NCBI GenBank assembly: GCA_004565275.1
Contig: SDOX01000008.1
Location: 748,597-812,596 of the forward strand
Origin: Nannochloropsis salina CCMP1776
Lineage: Eukaryota; Sar; Eustigmatophyceae; Eustigmatales; Monodopsidaceae
Direction: 5' to 3'
Length of the DNA stretch: 64,000 bases
The notes beneath the pieces were generated by a model. It was not told the origin of the DNA. It made no database searches and saw only the letters and a list, made by a program, of their open reading frames with translations. Each line of letters opens with the position of its first letter. Position 1 is the first letter of the stretch. The translations under genes were made by a program, and so were the position numbers. Shown piece after piece: positions 1 through 10,380 of this stretch.

Positions 1-303
1 AAATAGATGTCCATTTAGCTGACGTGAAGAAGTATTATGGTGTATTCTCATGTCTTTGATACCCAAAAACAAGTAAATAGACAAAAAGAGCAGCATTTTA
101 TGCAATACCCTCTACCGGCCATTACCACCGACTCGTGCGGTTATCCTTTACTGATGAAGCCTTGACACCCACAAATGTCATTTCTCGGTGTTCCAAAGTG
201 CACACCCATGAAAAACCATTACGCACAGCTGTTGATTCTTTCTAACCCTTTTTTGTTTTTTAAACCGCATACATACCCATAGCGTGGGTAGGAATTGCAG
301 CTA
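1..303. other. Intergenic, upstream of the methyltransferase gene
   Basis: This stretch is A/T-rich with no convincing reading frame. It presumably holds the 5' leader and promoter of the gene that starts at 304. No definite TATA box or other motif could be assigned. Confidence 0.5.
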
Positions 304-1266
304 ATGGGCAGAGGTGAACCTCCCCCCTCCTTCAGCCTCCACCTAGCGCTTGTTGCCGTCGCATTTTTGCAGACCTTTTCGCCAATCAACGCCTTTTGCC
401 AAACATTAGCGCATCAAAAATATGTTCTACATCGTGCTGTTTTAATGCACGCAAGCGTTGTCGAGTGTGTAGAGGACGCCGAAGCCTATATGGCCGCGTA
501 CTTGTATCCTGACAGGGATGCAGAGGCTCGCAAATCACTGGCATTTCAGGCTCAGGACACATTCCTCCTCGAGCATGAAAAACATGGTGCTAAAGACTTG
601 GCTCTGACCAAAAAATATACTACCTACGGCGAATTCCCTTTGGCCAGTCTGCATGCCATTTTACAAACCCTAGATTTGGGCCCAAAAGATGTCTTTTTGG
701 ACCTCGGGTCAGGCTCCGGGCGTTTGGTTTTGGGCACTGCGCTACTCTTTCCTTACATTAAAGCAAGTGTAGGGATAGAGGTGGTACCAGAGTTGCATAC
801 CATGGCAACTGAAGCCGCTCGCAGGGCTGTCGGGATCCGGGATCTACCCAAAATGAGCCCGTGCCATTTTGTGCAGGGCAATGTAGAAATAGGTGAGTAC
901 GACACAGAGGAGCAGGTGGATGACGGAGAAGAGATGAGAAAGGATGAAGAGAGTGCTTACAAAATGCATCCCCTGCGAGAAGCCACCGTCATCTTCATGT
1001 ATTGCACCACCTGGCGGTCCCAGGACGGTCTGTACCTCGCCCAACCGTTACAAACGTCCCTTCTTAAGAACGTGCGTAGCGACGTGACCATCATCACAAC
1101 TGATAAATGCTTCGCGGATGGCTGGGAGGGAGTTGACAAGGGAGGGGAGGAGAGTGAGAAGGAGGGGAGGCGGGGCTTCAGGGTTGTGAGGCGGATGGCG
1201 GTTCCGAACCCAGAGGTTTGGGAGTCAATAGCCCATATTCATGAAGTAATAGACTCGAAGGACTGA
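304..1266 (+). CDS. SAM-dependent methyltransferase, DOT1-like fold, with N-terminal leader
   Basis: Single-exon protein of 320 residues. The reading frame opens at 295 on a TTG, but the first ATG is at 304 and is taken as the start. A hydrophobic leader (about residues 10-30) ends at Asn-Ala before Phe-Cys, which suits a signal peptide and possibly a red-lineage plastid presequence. The class I methyltransferase motif I is clear near residue 131 (LDLGSGSGRLVLG), followed by a second strand ending in an acidic residue (GIEVV). This fold binds S-adenosylmethionine, and the spacing recalls DOT1-like enzymes. An acidic insert near residues 195-220 is probably a loop. The tail is Gly/Glu/Arg-rich. 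The substrate cannot be told. The family call is strong; plastid targeting is inference. Confidence 0.8.
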   Translation: MGRGEPPPSFSLHLALVAVAFLQTFSPINAFCQTLAHQKYVLHRAVLMHASVVECVEDAEAYMAAYLYPDRDAEARKSLAFQAQDTFLLEHEKHGAKDLALTKKYTTYGEFPLASLHAILQTLDLGPKDVFLDLGSGSGRLVLGTALLFPYIKASVGIEVVPELHTMATEAARRAVGIRDLPKMSPCHFVQGNVEIGEYDTEEQVDDGEEMRKDEESAYKMHPLREATVIFMYCTTWRSQDGLYLAQPLQTSLLKNVRSDVTIITTDKCFADGWEGVDKGGEESEKEGRRGFRVVRRMAVPNPEVWESIAHIHEVIDSKD

Positions 1267-1619
1267 AAGCAATAAAAGATAGTGTGTGCATATTTCACAA
1301 ACCAACGCAACGTTCTAGAAGACCCGGGGATCGAAGCACGCCCGCGTCGTGGCCTTCTGTACAAAGCTTCCTTTCCGCTACGCACTAATGTTACAATTCG
1401 AGTGCTCATCCATCCTCGCACCCCTTCCTTCTTTTCTCATCGCCGCCGACCGACCCAGCTCCCGCCGGCGCGACTCCAGACACTTTCTACCGATACCCGC
1501 ACAATGGACCGAAGCCCCCCCTTCGGCCCGGCCCCACCCTGTCCCCACCACGACCACCACCTCCCGCTCCCTGCCCGGATTCCTCCGTACCCGTGCACTC
1601 GCATCCCGTCCGCCCCCCT

Positions 1620-2950
1620 CTAGACTCTCGGCCCGCCCGGTGACCCCGTTATGCCTCCCAGGTCGCTGTCCTGACTCTCAAACAAGAGTTCACCAACGCC
1701 CCTCTCTTCCTCTTCCGGTAGCATTGCCCCCCGTCCTCCTCCATCTCCCCCCTCCCGAGGTCCCAGCAAAGGCCTTGCCGCATGCGGTCGGGCTTTTCCG
1801 CCGATTACCCCTGGCTTGTCCCCTCCTTTCCCATCACCTCTTCCCCCCCCCGGTGACAGGGACAGGCTCCGTCGCGCCTCCCCGCCGAACGAGGGATCGA
1901 GCTCCCGTAATGGAAAAGCCCATAGGATCAACAGGGTCAAAAAAGGAGACTCCGAGGCGAGAAGTGCATTCGGGACCAGGACAGCCAAGCTCTCCTTCCC
2001 TCCCTCCCTCCCTTCCTCCCTGTCATCCATCAGCTCCGCAAAGAGGTATTCTTGCACGATCCCCACGATGATGAGAAGCTTGATGGAGAGAAATTTGAGC
2101 GTGATCTGATGATGGCGCGAGAGGTCGTCGTGGGAGGCTTTGTAAAGAATAAAGAGGCCCCAGAGGGCGAGGAGGGAGGAAAGGAGGAGGAGGAGGCGGA
2201 GGACATGCCACAGCAAGGGCGGCGGCGTTGTGGGGACCCGCGTGAAGGAAAGGAGAATATTGAGGAGAGAAAGGAGAGGGGCGGCGTAGATGAACTGCCG
2301 GGTAAGAGTTAAAACCAAGCGTAAGGTGTGTTCGGTGAAAGATGTGGACGGTAGGAAGTAGCACCAGCAGCAGAGAGGAGGAGCACGCAGCCATTGCTGG
2401 CGGCCTCTGGCTTGAAGTTTGGCCAGGGCAGAGGTCTTACCGCCCAAGCGTTCGACGATGAGCTGGGAGGACGAAGGGGAAGGCGAGGTTCGAGACGAAA
2501 GCTAAGCATTTAGCTACCCAACCTCCCCACCATTGCAATGGCACTTGTGCTCACCTGGTTCAGACTGTGCAAGGCCCAAGCCTCTGTCAGATGCTGAAGG
2601 AGACCCCAGTACTCATTCGTCCATGGAGCCAAGCACGTGATCGACGCCGACACGGCAAAGACGACGGGGAGGAGAGAGGCCGCAAAGTAGAACTTTCTTA
2701 TCTTCGAGGGGGGTCGGACCCGAAGCCAGGCCACATGGGGCAATGCAAGCAGCAACGTGAGACAGAGCCCTGCAAGGGCAAGACCTAACAAAACATTATA
2801 CCGCTTCGTGTCGTGGGTACTGCTCCAGGAGCTGCTGATTTGACTGCTGCTGAAGGTCATGTTTTTCTCCGCCCGACCCCGTGGGGACATGCTGAGAGGG
2901 CGAATCGTTCCATTACATCCCGTTCTCAGCCATTGTGTTGTCCATTCCAT
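1620..2950 (-). CDS. TMEM184 / organic solute transporter subunit alpha family membrane protein
   Basis: Two exons on the minus strand, 2950-2555 and 2462-1620, joined in phase 0 by a GTGAGC donor and a CCCAG acceptor. The product has 412 residues, the usual length for TMEM184 proteins. The reading frame extends to a GTG at 2962, but the first ATG is at 2950. Several hydrophobic helices are visible. Family landmarks are EYWGLLQHLTEAWALHSLNQ across the splice and, after the middle helices, DDLSRHHQITLKFLSIK, which matches the conserved segment before the penultimate helices. The family contains multi-helix membrane proteins implicated in solute or bile-acid export and vesicle traffic. The final 90 residues are Gly/Glu-rich and probably cytosolic. 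It is divergent from the transcription factor at 3545. Confidence 0.8.
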
Positions 2951-3544
2951 CCCCACGTCCACGTCCTACGCGGTCCAAAGTGCGCGAATGTTGTCAGGAA
3001 CTGGTTGAAACCAATTTGGCGGGCATCTTCGCTGTTATTTGGTGACTTGAGCGAGGCGCGGGTCGCTGCCTGTCAAAGTATTAATCGGATGGGTGTCTGG
3101 GGTCTCCCCGGTGGTTTTGGGCGCGGGGGGAGGCTATCACCCGGCATATCACCGCAGTCACCGCAGTCTTGTGCGACCCCGCGGTGTGAAGAGCGTGATC
3201 GCTTGTCGTGAACGTCAATGTGGCAGGGAGTATGGAGCATGGGATCCATAAAGCGGAGGGCCATGTGGGTATGCGGTTCCGGGGGCGTGACCTTGACGTG
3301 ACTCTCGAGGCAGATGTAGGGACAGGGTAAAGTCAGGGGACGCAGGCCGGTCATGACGCTCATGCAATCTTAAGCGTTCGGGCGCACACTCACTCAGTCC
3401 CTTCACTAATTAATTCTCAAGGGCGGCAACCAGCCGCGCTTAATTGGCGTCTGAGGTAGGGCTTCGGAGAAATTATCCTGCAAACGTAGTAGAGAGCAGT
3501 GGGGTCGGCTTACACCCCGGCGCTCTTTTGAAGTACCTTCAGCC
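2951..3544. promoter_or_regulatory. Shared divergent promoter region between TMEM184-like and Zn2Cys6 genes
   Basis: About 590 bases separate two divergent start codons, so both promoters must lie here or overlap. No coding exon is supported. A nine-base direct repeat, ACCGCAGTC twice, lies near 3151-3168, and a CCGG...CACCG pair sits just before it. Zinc-cluster factors usually bind CGG triplets, so these could be sites for the neighbouring regulator, but that is only a guess. Confidence 0.4.
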
Positions 3545-5614
3545 ATGCTTCCGTCCGTGCACCCCGGGGCCGAATTTCGCCGGACATGCACTGCCTGTAG
3601 GAGTGCGAAGGTATGTCAATGATGGCTTGCAAGGGCTGGTGGAATTGGTGTGAAGTAGCACGATGAATCATGCGGAGCGAGTGCAGGCGGTGCCGCACTG
3701 AGTGTCTGGGCGGACACCGGGAACCATGTTGCATCACGTGATGACGACGAGGAAAGACGGAAAGCCAACACGCGCCTGCCGGGCGGTCGTTGCTCGCGGA
3801 GTCCTGACACGTTTCATGCATTCCTTCTCTCTCCCACTCTGGATTATAGGTAAAATGCGACCGGCAGGCCCCAATATGTGGCAGGTAATCAAGCAACGGT
3901 TGCACTCTCCGTCGTTGCCTTCCCTGTCTTCTCCTCCTCTTGTTCTCTCCTTCCCTCCCTCTTCCTCTCCTCCCCCTGCGTATCCCTCCTCTACCCTCCC
4001 CCTTCAGGACATCGCCTCCTCCTCCCATTGCTCCCCCATGACCCTGCCCGAAGGCCCCCCTCTTCGCTCATGCTGACCTCCCACCCTCCCACGTCCCATA
4101 GATGCCGTCGCCTTCAACTTCCCTGCGTGGAGCAAGTACGGAAACAGGGCCGACCCGCCCTGTTAAACTACCCGGAGGCGCCTGCGGGCGGTGGCGGCGT
4201 CCGACGTGGAGAAGGGAGCACTTTGAGCATGGGCTCAGACGGATCTAGTTCCTCGTCGGGAATGTCTGCGCCGCGGGAAGCGGGGGATGGGATGAACCGG
4301 GAGGCCACGGGGGCCACGGGGCAGGAAGGGGCTCCTGACGAGAGGCGGAGTATTCGGTCCAGAAGTCGGGGCCTGGAGAGGGAGGGCGGGGGCGGGGGAG
4401 GGAGACTGCCCGAGGCCAAGATGGTCCTTGACGGATTTCTGGTCGACCCGGGAGCCGTGGGCCCTCAAACGATGACGGACTTTATTTTGGCGTCTTTTGA
4501 AAAAGTCCGCGAACAAGGCGGCTTGGACCTGGGGAAGACATTGAGTGCCCTCCGGACTTTGTCGCTGCAGGCGGAGTGTTTCAATTTGGAGCTCGCGCGC
4601 ACGCTCGTCAACCCCTTGACCACCCAGCTGGGCGTTCCCCCGGCCGAGTGGGAGGAGGTGATGAGGAGGGAAGGGGCCGTGGAGGTGCCGGAGACCTTGG
4701 AGGACCTGGGGGTGAAGCTGGAGGGGGGCGTGGCGTTCGGGAGGATCCCTCGACGGCTGTCGGCGTTGGACGATCGAGTCTCGGCGGTGGCGTGCACCGT
4801 GTCGCTCGTTGGAGGGGCCTGCCGAGTCCTGGTGAACGACCGATTCAAGGACACCTTTTGGAGCGCCTCGGAGATCCTTTCGCGCCTGTCGAAGGAAGTC
4901 GCGGGGCCCCCCTTCCTCTTTGCGGCCTTAGTGGCGGTGGAGGATCGTTTGGACTTCTTGGAGGCGATGACGGCCTACGTCTTTGGACCCCCCACCCAGG
5001 TGGAGCTCTCCCAGATAGTCAAGGTCCGGGACGCGGGGGAGCAAACCTTCCTGGCCATGATCCGCCTCCGCACCGCCACCTTGGCGGGGGGGACGTATTT
5101 GGCGACCATGCTTTCTATTTCCCCCGCGCCGTCTTCCAAATACATCCGGGGGGGAAACAAGGAAGGTGTAGGGGAGGAAGGACTCACGTGGTTGGGATTG
5201 AATCAGATGGAGGCCAAAGCCCGCGTGCGCCCGCCCTCGGCCGTTTTGGCGCCAGGACAGGGTCTTGGGAATGAGTACGAGGCCTGCAATATCCAAACGG
5301 TCCGAGTGCAGGAATTCCTCCGGGGGGAGGGCGGGAAAGGGGGGTGGAGGGGAGGGAGAGGAGGGGAGGGAGGATGGGGGGGCGCGGCCGCAGTGCCGTC
5401 TATGCCATCCTTTCATCACCAACAACCACAACAACAGCAACATGAAGAGCAACCACCCTTGGAGGGAGAAGAGCAAGAGCAGATGCATTACTCACTCTCC
5501 GGCGCGGGCGTGGCACCTGCAGAGAGGTCAACGCGCGAAAGCCGAGGTGGCGGGGGGGCCGTGGGGCAGTATGGCAGCAAAGTGTATCATGGAGAGAGGG
5601 GAGTATCGGGATGA
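3545..5614 (+). CDS. Zn(II)2Cys6 (fungal-type zinc cluster) transcription factor with PAS-like region
   Basis: Three exons: 3545-3610, 3850-3884 and 4102-5614, giving 537 residues. The zinc cluster appears only after splicing. Exon 1 ends in CTACRSAK, the 35-base exon 2 encodes VKCDRQAPICG, and exon 3 opens with CRRLQLPC. The resulting cysteines are C15-x2-C18-x6-C25-x6-C32-x2-C35-x6-C42, the exact Zn2Cys6 pattern, with the usual basic residues between. Donors are GTATGT and GTAATC; acceptors are TATAG and CATAG. Around residues 267-375 there is a PAS-like segment (VLVNDRFKDTFWSASEIL), as seen in fungal regulators such as the ERT1/AcuK group. The tail has Gly-rich and Gln-rich runs. The protein is expected to bind DNA in the nucleus. 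A zinc-cluster regulator of lipid accumulation is known in Nannochloropsis gaditana; whether this is the same gene cannot be decided here. Confidence 0.87.
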
Positions 5615-6721
5615 TACTGGGACAATCTTATGGTTTGTTCTATGCACCAATGCCGGTGCCCGGGGGCGATGGGTTGATAACGCCAACATATCAACTCATC
5701 AGGCTCAGGCCTTCTTGATCAGCATGTGTGTGCTGCGACGAATTTGGATGGCATACTTGGTTGCGATTCTGAGATTGATTACACGGGTATGGGTTTAGGG
5801 ACGTGAGGAGGGATGGAAGTACATACTACCAGAGTGACATTACAGCTGGAAGGCTCGGGGCATGCAACTAGGTTGCCTGTACCCGAGATGTGCACGATTA
5901 AATAGCATGAAAAGTTGACCCAAATGCTTTGAAAACTATAAAATAGGCGTTTTGAGGTTAATGCAAGAAAAGGCACCGCAGAAAAAATGTGATAAATGTA
6001 CGCGAATTGTTGCTGTGAGGCATGCACGTCTCCGCCGAAGGACTAACAAAACGATTTCTTTCCTAGGGAAAAGAAGAACATCAGATGGTATGTTGCGCAC
6101 TTCCGTCTGTCGATACTCTCATCACCTACAGCAGCAAAGTCAACTGTATTGGGTGTCGGGCAGAAAAAGTAAATCATACGTCAAAAGCGTGGCACTCTGC
6201 TCCGGCCCCACCCTCGCCGTCTGCGACAAGAACGTAACGACAAGATCTGTCCCAGCACTCATTGCGTCAAAGCCCACGTTTTTGTCATGGAGACCGCGTA
6301 CGGGGCGTGCACACGTGGTGCGTGCCTTGTCTCGGAGGAGATTCGGAGGATTTGGTGTCTTCAAGCATTATACTTTGGTGGTAATGGCTGGGACCGCGAG
6401 GACCGTGCAGGCAGACGCCTCGGTTGGTTGAAGCCAGTAACGGGAGCCATCAATAGACCTGTCATGCCGGCGCACCTGGGAAAGAATGTAGAGGCCCTGC
6501 GCTCGTCGGTTGTGGATGTCGAACTGAACAAAGCGGTATCAGGATGGGCGTTGCCATGCGGACAAGTATTTTTTCAGTTTTCTTTCCACGTACACACAAA
6601 ACAGGTAGCAGTAACAGCCTAGCCCCATACCGAGCTTGTATAGAAGTGTCCTCGCCTAGAAAGTCTTCAAGCACGTCAAGTAACCGACAATATACGACAT
6701 AGACGAGTCATAAGAAGCACG
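5615..6721. other. Intergenic, no supported gene
   Basis: About 1.1 kb between the zinc-cluster gene and the SET-MYND gene. Several short open frames exist on both strands (the longest about 160 codons near 5952-6431), but they lack family similarity, splice context or a credible start. It probably holds the 3' end of the upstream gene and the promoter of the downstream one. Confidence 0.5.
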
Positions 6722-8830
6722 ATGACCTCTACAACAACTGAGCTGGCGCAGCCAGCGCCTGCCCACCCCCGTGCCCAACGGCTTACAAAGCTCATCGCAT
6801 GGTGCAAGAAAACCTCGCCCAATTTCATGATTAGGGAACAATTCGTGGGTTTTAAAACCAGTACCGATGGGAACGTGACGGCAGTTGCCCTCAAGGACAT
6901 TCCCGCTGACATGCACCTGATTCGTGTCACACCGGAGCTCATGTTCTCGGCCCGCGATCTGAAGCGGAAGTGGCGCGCGGTTTACAACGAGATTGAGAGC
7001 AAAATTCGACGCTATACGGACACATGCATGGCTGGCTTTCTCCCCGGCACCGAGTAAGTTCTCAGGGGAGCCATGTGGGGATTTGGCCCGAGTTTCCCCC
7101 TTTAAAGCCCCTTTTGAATCCCCTTTGTTCTCTTGCAACCCCTCACTCGCCTTCTGTAGAGCTGAGGAGCCTGCTACGACGATGGCCCTCTCTTTCGCCT
7201 TGCTTTTGGAGATGGGCGATCCTGAGTCTAAGTGGAAGCCCTATTGGGAAAGTTTCCCGGAACATTTGCCCAACATCTTCGATTTTGACGGCGATTACTC
7301 CCACTTGGAAGGCTCTCCCTGGAGGGAGCAGCTGGAAAAGAAGCAAGAAGCGATGCAACACATCTTGAAAGAGATCATTCCCCCCATTTTGGCAAAAATC
7401 AAGGGGAAACTTGGTGTAGACGATGTCGGTAAGTTAAATGGGGTCAGATATGAAAAGAGGAGGTTTGTTCTCTGCGTTCTATTTCCTGCCTAGCTGGAAA
7501 AAAATACGCCCGATGGGTGGCAATACCCTGCTTACCCTGGAAACAAGAAATTGAGGATCAGCCCCTTCTTCGTGATGCAACCGCAACAACACAGAGGGGA
7601 CGTTGAAACGCGCCTACGGGCTCTGGCAATCGCGGCAATTGAAGGACGACGTCCACAACAAGCGGGCGCAGTACCTGGTGCCGGTCCTGGATTTGATCGA
7701 CGGGTACGCTGGCAAAAAGAAGCGGGTGGGAATGTCGGCATTTTTATCTTTTTCTCTGTCCCCATGTGGTACCTGGAGAGAGGGCGGGCGCATTGGCACG
7801 CATGGTTGTCGGACCTGACCACTCAACATTCCCTTCCTCCCCCCTTCCTCCCTCCTTTCCTCGTCCCCCCCACACCATACTGGCCAGGGAAAGCGACAAA
7901 CTGAGCAATGTGATCGTGGACGATGGGCCCGGGTCCACAGCTATGCACGTGGAGCTCGTGTTGAAGAGCAGTCGGAAGATCGAAGCCGGCGAAGAGCTGA
8001 GCCAGATGTATGATAGCTGCAGTAATGCCTCTTACTTGCACTGGTACGGCTACATCACGGACAGCATGGTGTTTGGAAATCTCTCCCACAAGACCTTCGT
8101 GACCACCGCGCAACTGACCGCGACGGCGTTGGAGGCCGTGGAGGAGGAGGCGGCCCGGGAGGGGAAGGAAGGGACGGAGGAGAGGAAGAAGGAGGTGGAG
8201 GCCATGGCGGCGCTGAAAAAAGATCTCTTGTCTCGGATTGCTGGGAAGGAAAGGGTGGCCGTGCGTCGATCGCTGGAACTCACGCACCGTTCGGAGGTCT
8301 TTGAGGAAGCGGCCTTTGTCCTGACCGCCATCGCCAAGATCGCCCTCTGTCCCTCCCTGGACCCCCTGGAGAAAGTCCGACGGTCTTTATCTTCCAACGA
8401 CATCAAGGACATCCTGAAAAACGCGGACGAGATGTTGACGGGCATGGATGGAGAGACCTTGGCCCCGGTGGCGGTGGGGGCGGTGGAACGGATCCTGTGT
8501 CAGCTCCGGCACGGTGACTCTTACCTGCGGGATATGGTCGCCTTGGACAAGTCGGGGGAGAAAGAGGCGAACCGACTCCTGATCAAAGTGCGCATGAGCG
8601 AGAAATTCCTCCTGTTGCGGGCCCGGGCGGAGGTGTGCAAGAAATTAGGCCTCACGGACCGGCATGAACGCCCCCGGGTATGTGATAACTGTGCCACTTT
8701 CACCCATTTGCGTGCCTGTGGGCATTGTGGCACCACTGCCTACTGCTCCCGGCGTTGCCAAGTCATGAAATGGCGCGAGCACAAGAAAGCGGTCATCCCG
8801 ACGGCCACGACGTCTTCGGTCGCGGCGTGA
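6722..8830 (+). CDS. SET-domain protein (LSMT/SETD6-like) with C-terminal MYND zinc finger
   Basis: Four exons: 6722-7053, 7160-7428, 7595-7703 and 7888-8830, giving 550 residues. Every junction is GT-AG and keeps frame. The N-terminal half reads like the SET fold of Rubisco-LSMT/SETD6-type lysine methyltransferases: IREQFVGFKT, then ALKDIPADMHLIRV, then LVPVLDLIDG, then KIEAGEELSQMYDSCSNASYL. The usual Asn-His pair after the LVP-D motif is replaced by Asp-Gly, while the later tyrosine is kept, so activity may be altered. A helical middle follows, and a MYND finger closes the protein (CDNCATFTHLRACGHC, then YCSRRCQ...H). In SMYD enzymes MYND interrupts SET; here it follows it. The expected role is protein lysine methylation or a partner-binding role. 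The substrate is unknown. Confidence 0.85.
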
Positions 8831-10380
8831 TGGGGAGGGAAGAAATTGGGTGGGACGAAGGGGGCCGGGCCACAGTGGAGGAGGAGGGGGAAGGGCGCAA
8901 AGACGTTGAGGCAAGATGCCATGGAGGGTGATCGCGAGGAGAGGGAAAGCCACTGGGATGAGTAGGGGTGGAGGAGGTTCCTTCAAGTGGGGACAGGAGG
9001 CAGGGAAGCTGATACAGCAAGTGAGTCCACTGTGGAGAGAGCTGTAGAGGGATCTAGACAGGGCAAGTGCATGCAGTAACGTACTGTGAGTGGGTTGTCC
9101 GTGCCGAGGAAAGAGGAAAAAGAAAAACTTGATCAGGCACCAGTAAATTAAATGAACACCGCGGAGGCTCATTGCCCTTTTCTAATCTGGTTGTTCTGCT
9201 GGACTGCAACGCTAAACATGCATCTCGCGTTCAATCCAAGTTAAGGTTAGGGTTACACGTCATTCGGGGTATGAGAGAGGAAAAGGTGATTGAGTCATCA
9301 CCAAAATGTAGATTTTGATGCCGTACCCACCATTAGGGATCATGCAGGACCCTGAGGAGAAGGGAGAAAGAAATCTAAAAAATGTAGGCGTCATAGAAAA
9401 CTACGGTTGCCTGAAGCAACGCTGTGAAAGAATCATCACCACACTGGGTGCAAAAAGGGCAATTTGGACGTTGCATATGAGAATCGACAAAACTCCATCT
9501 ATATCGTCCCATCAGGGGAGTGCAATAACGCAGGTGACGATTTCTGCAATAGTGTTACGTGCGCGCGGCTCGACTATGGAAGGTGTGCTGGTTAGGAAGG
9601 AGACCGTGATCGAAAAGGAAGCAAGGAAAGATAAGAAGTATAACATTCACATATTATTAATGTGTAATTATCGAAGCAATATCGCAGCCACGGTCAATGC
9701 GATCTCATGCACGCATTATATATGATAAAATGGCAACAAGTGCCGTAAAGAGAGCTTTGAAGGACGCAGCCCCAATAAACATATTTTTACAAATGTCGGC
9801 GCGGAAAACATTAACCTTGGAGAATTCCTGTGCAGGATTCGTTCCTTGTAGGGCCCAAGAATGTCAAAGCACACGAGGGCGGCGATGTCACACTTGAAGA
9901 GAATCAGGGAAGGTCCCTGTTGATATTATGTATATTTTTTTTTTCCTGTTTGAAGCTTGTCTATGCATAAATCATTTATATATAGTTTCAGGTCCTTTAC
10001 TTCGTAGAACTGTATAAAATATCAAGGCAGCATTAGCTTCACTTACCAAGGAGTTGGAAATGGGCCGCTCTTCTCTGATTCATCTCTGGCACATGCTCTA
10101 GAAATCATAAGTTTTCCCACACGATAGCCAGGAACCTTTGCTGTTCACAGTAAAAAAACAATTGTACTTTCTATCTGTTAGGGTTAGAGGTGGCACTATT
10201 TCTAGGTTGGAAAAACACAAAAGAGACCATGGTGCCACGATAATCCCTTGTCCAAACCCGCTGACGACGGCGATCGTCTCCCGACTAGAAGCTGCTCTGT
10301 TCAAGCACCACCTCACTTCGACTTTTCGACTCACGCGTACTTTTCTGTCTCACGCAATTTATAGGAGCGGAAGGGCAGTC
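8831..10380. other. Intergenic, no supported gene
   Basis: About 1.5 kb with only weak open frames, for example 9315-9725. It becomes A/T-rich towards 9900-10100, with T-runs and TATA-like words such as TATATA near 9976. It presumably holds the 3' end of the SET-MYND gene and the promoter and leader of the HCF173-like gene. An in-frame extension upstream of 10381 has no ATG and is treated as untranslated. Confidence 0.5.

Noticed and set aside
1349-2109. Plus-strand open frames (240 and 97 codons)
   Set aside because: They are Pro/Ser/Arg low-complexity antisense shadows of the TMEM184-like gene, with no domain.
9315-9897. Plus-strand frames of 136 and 66 codons
   Set aside because: No domain, no clear start context and A/T-rich intergenic composition.
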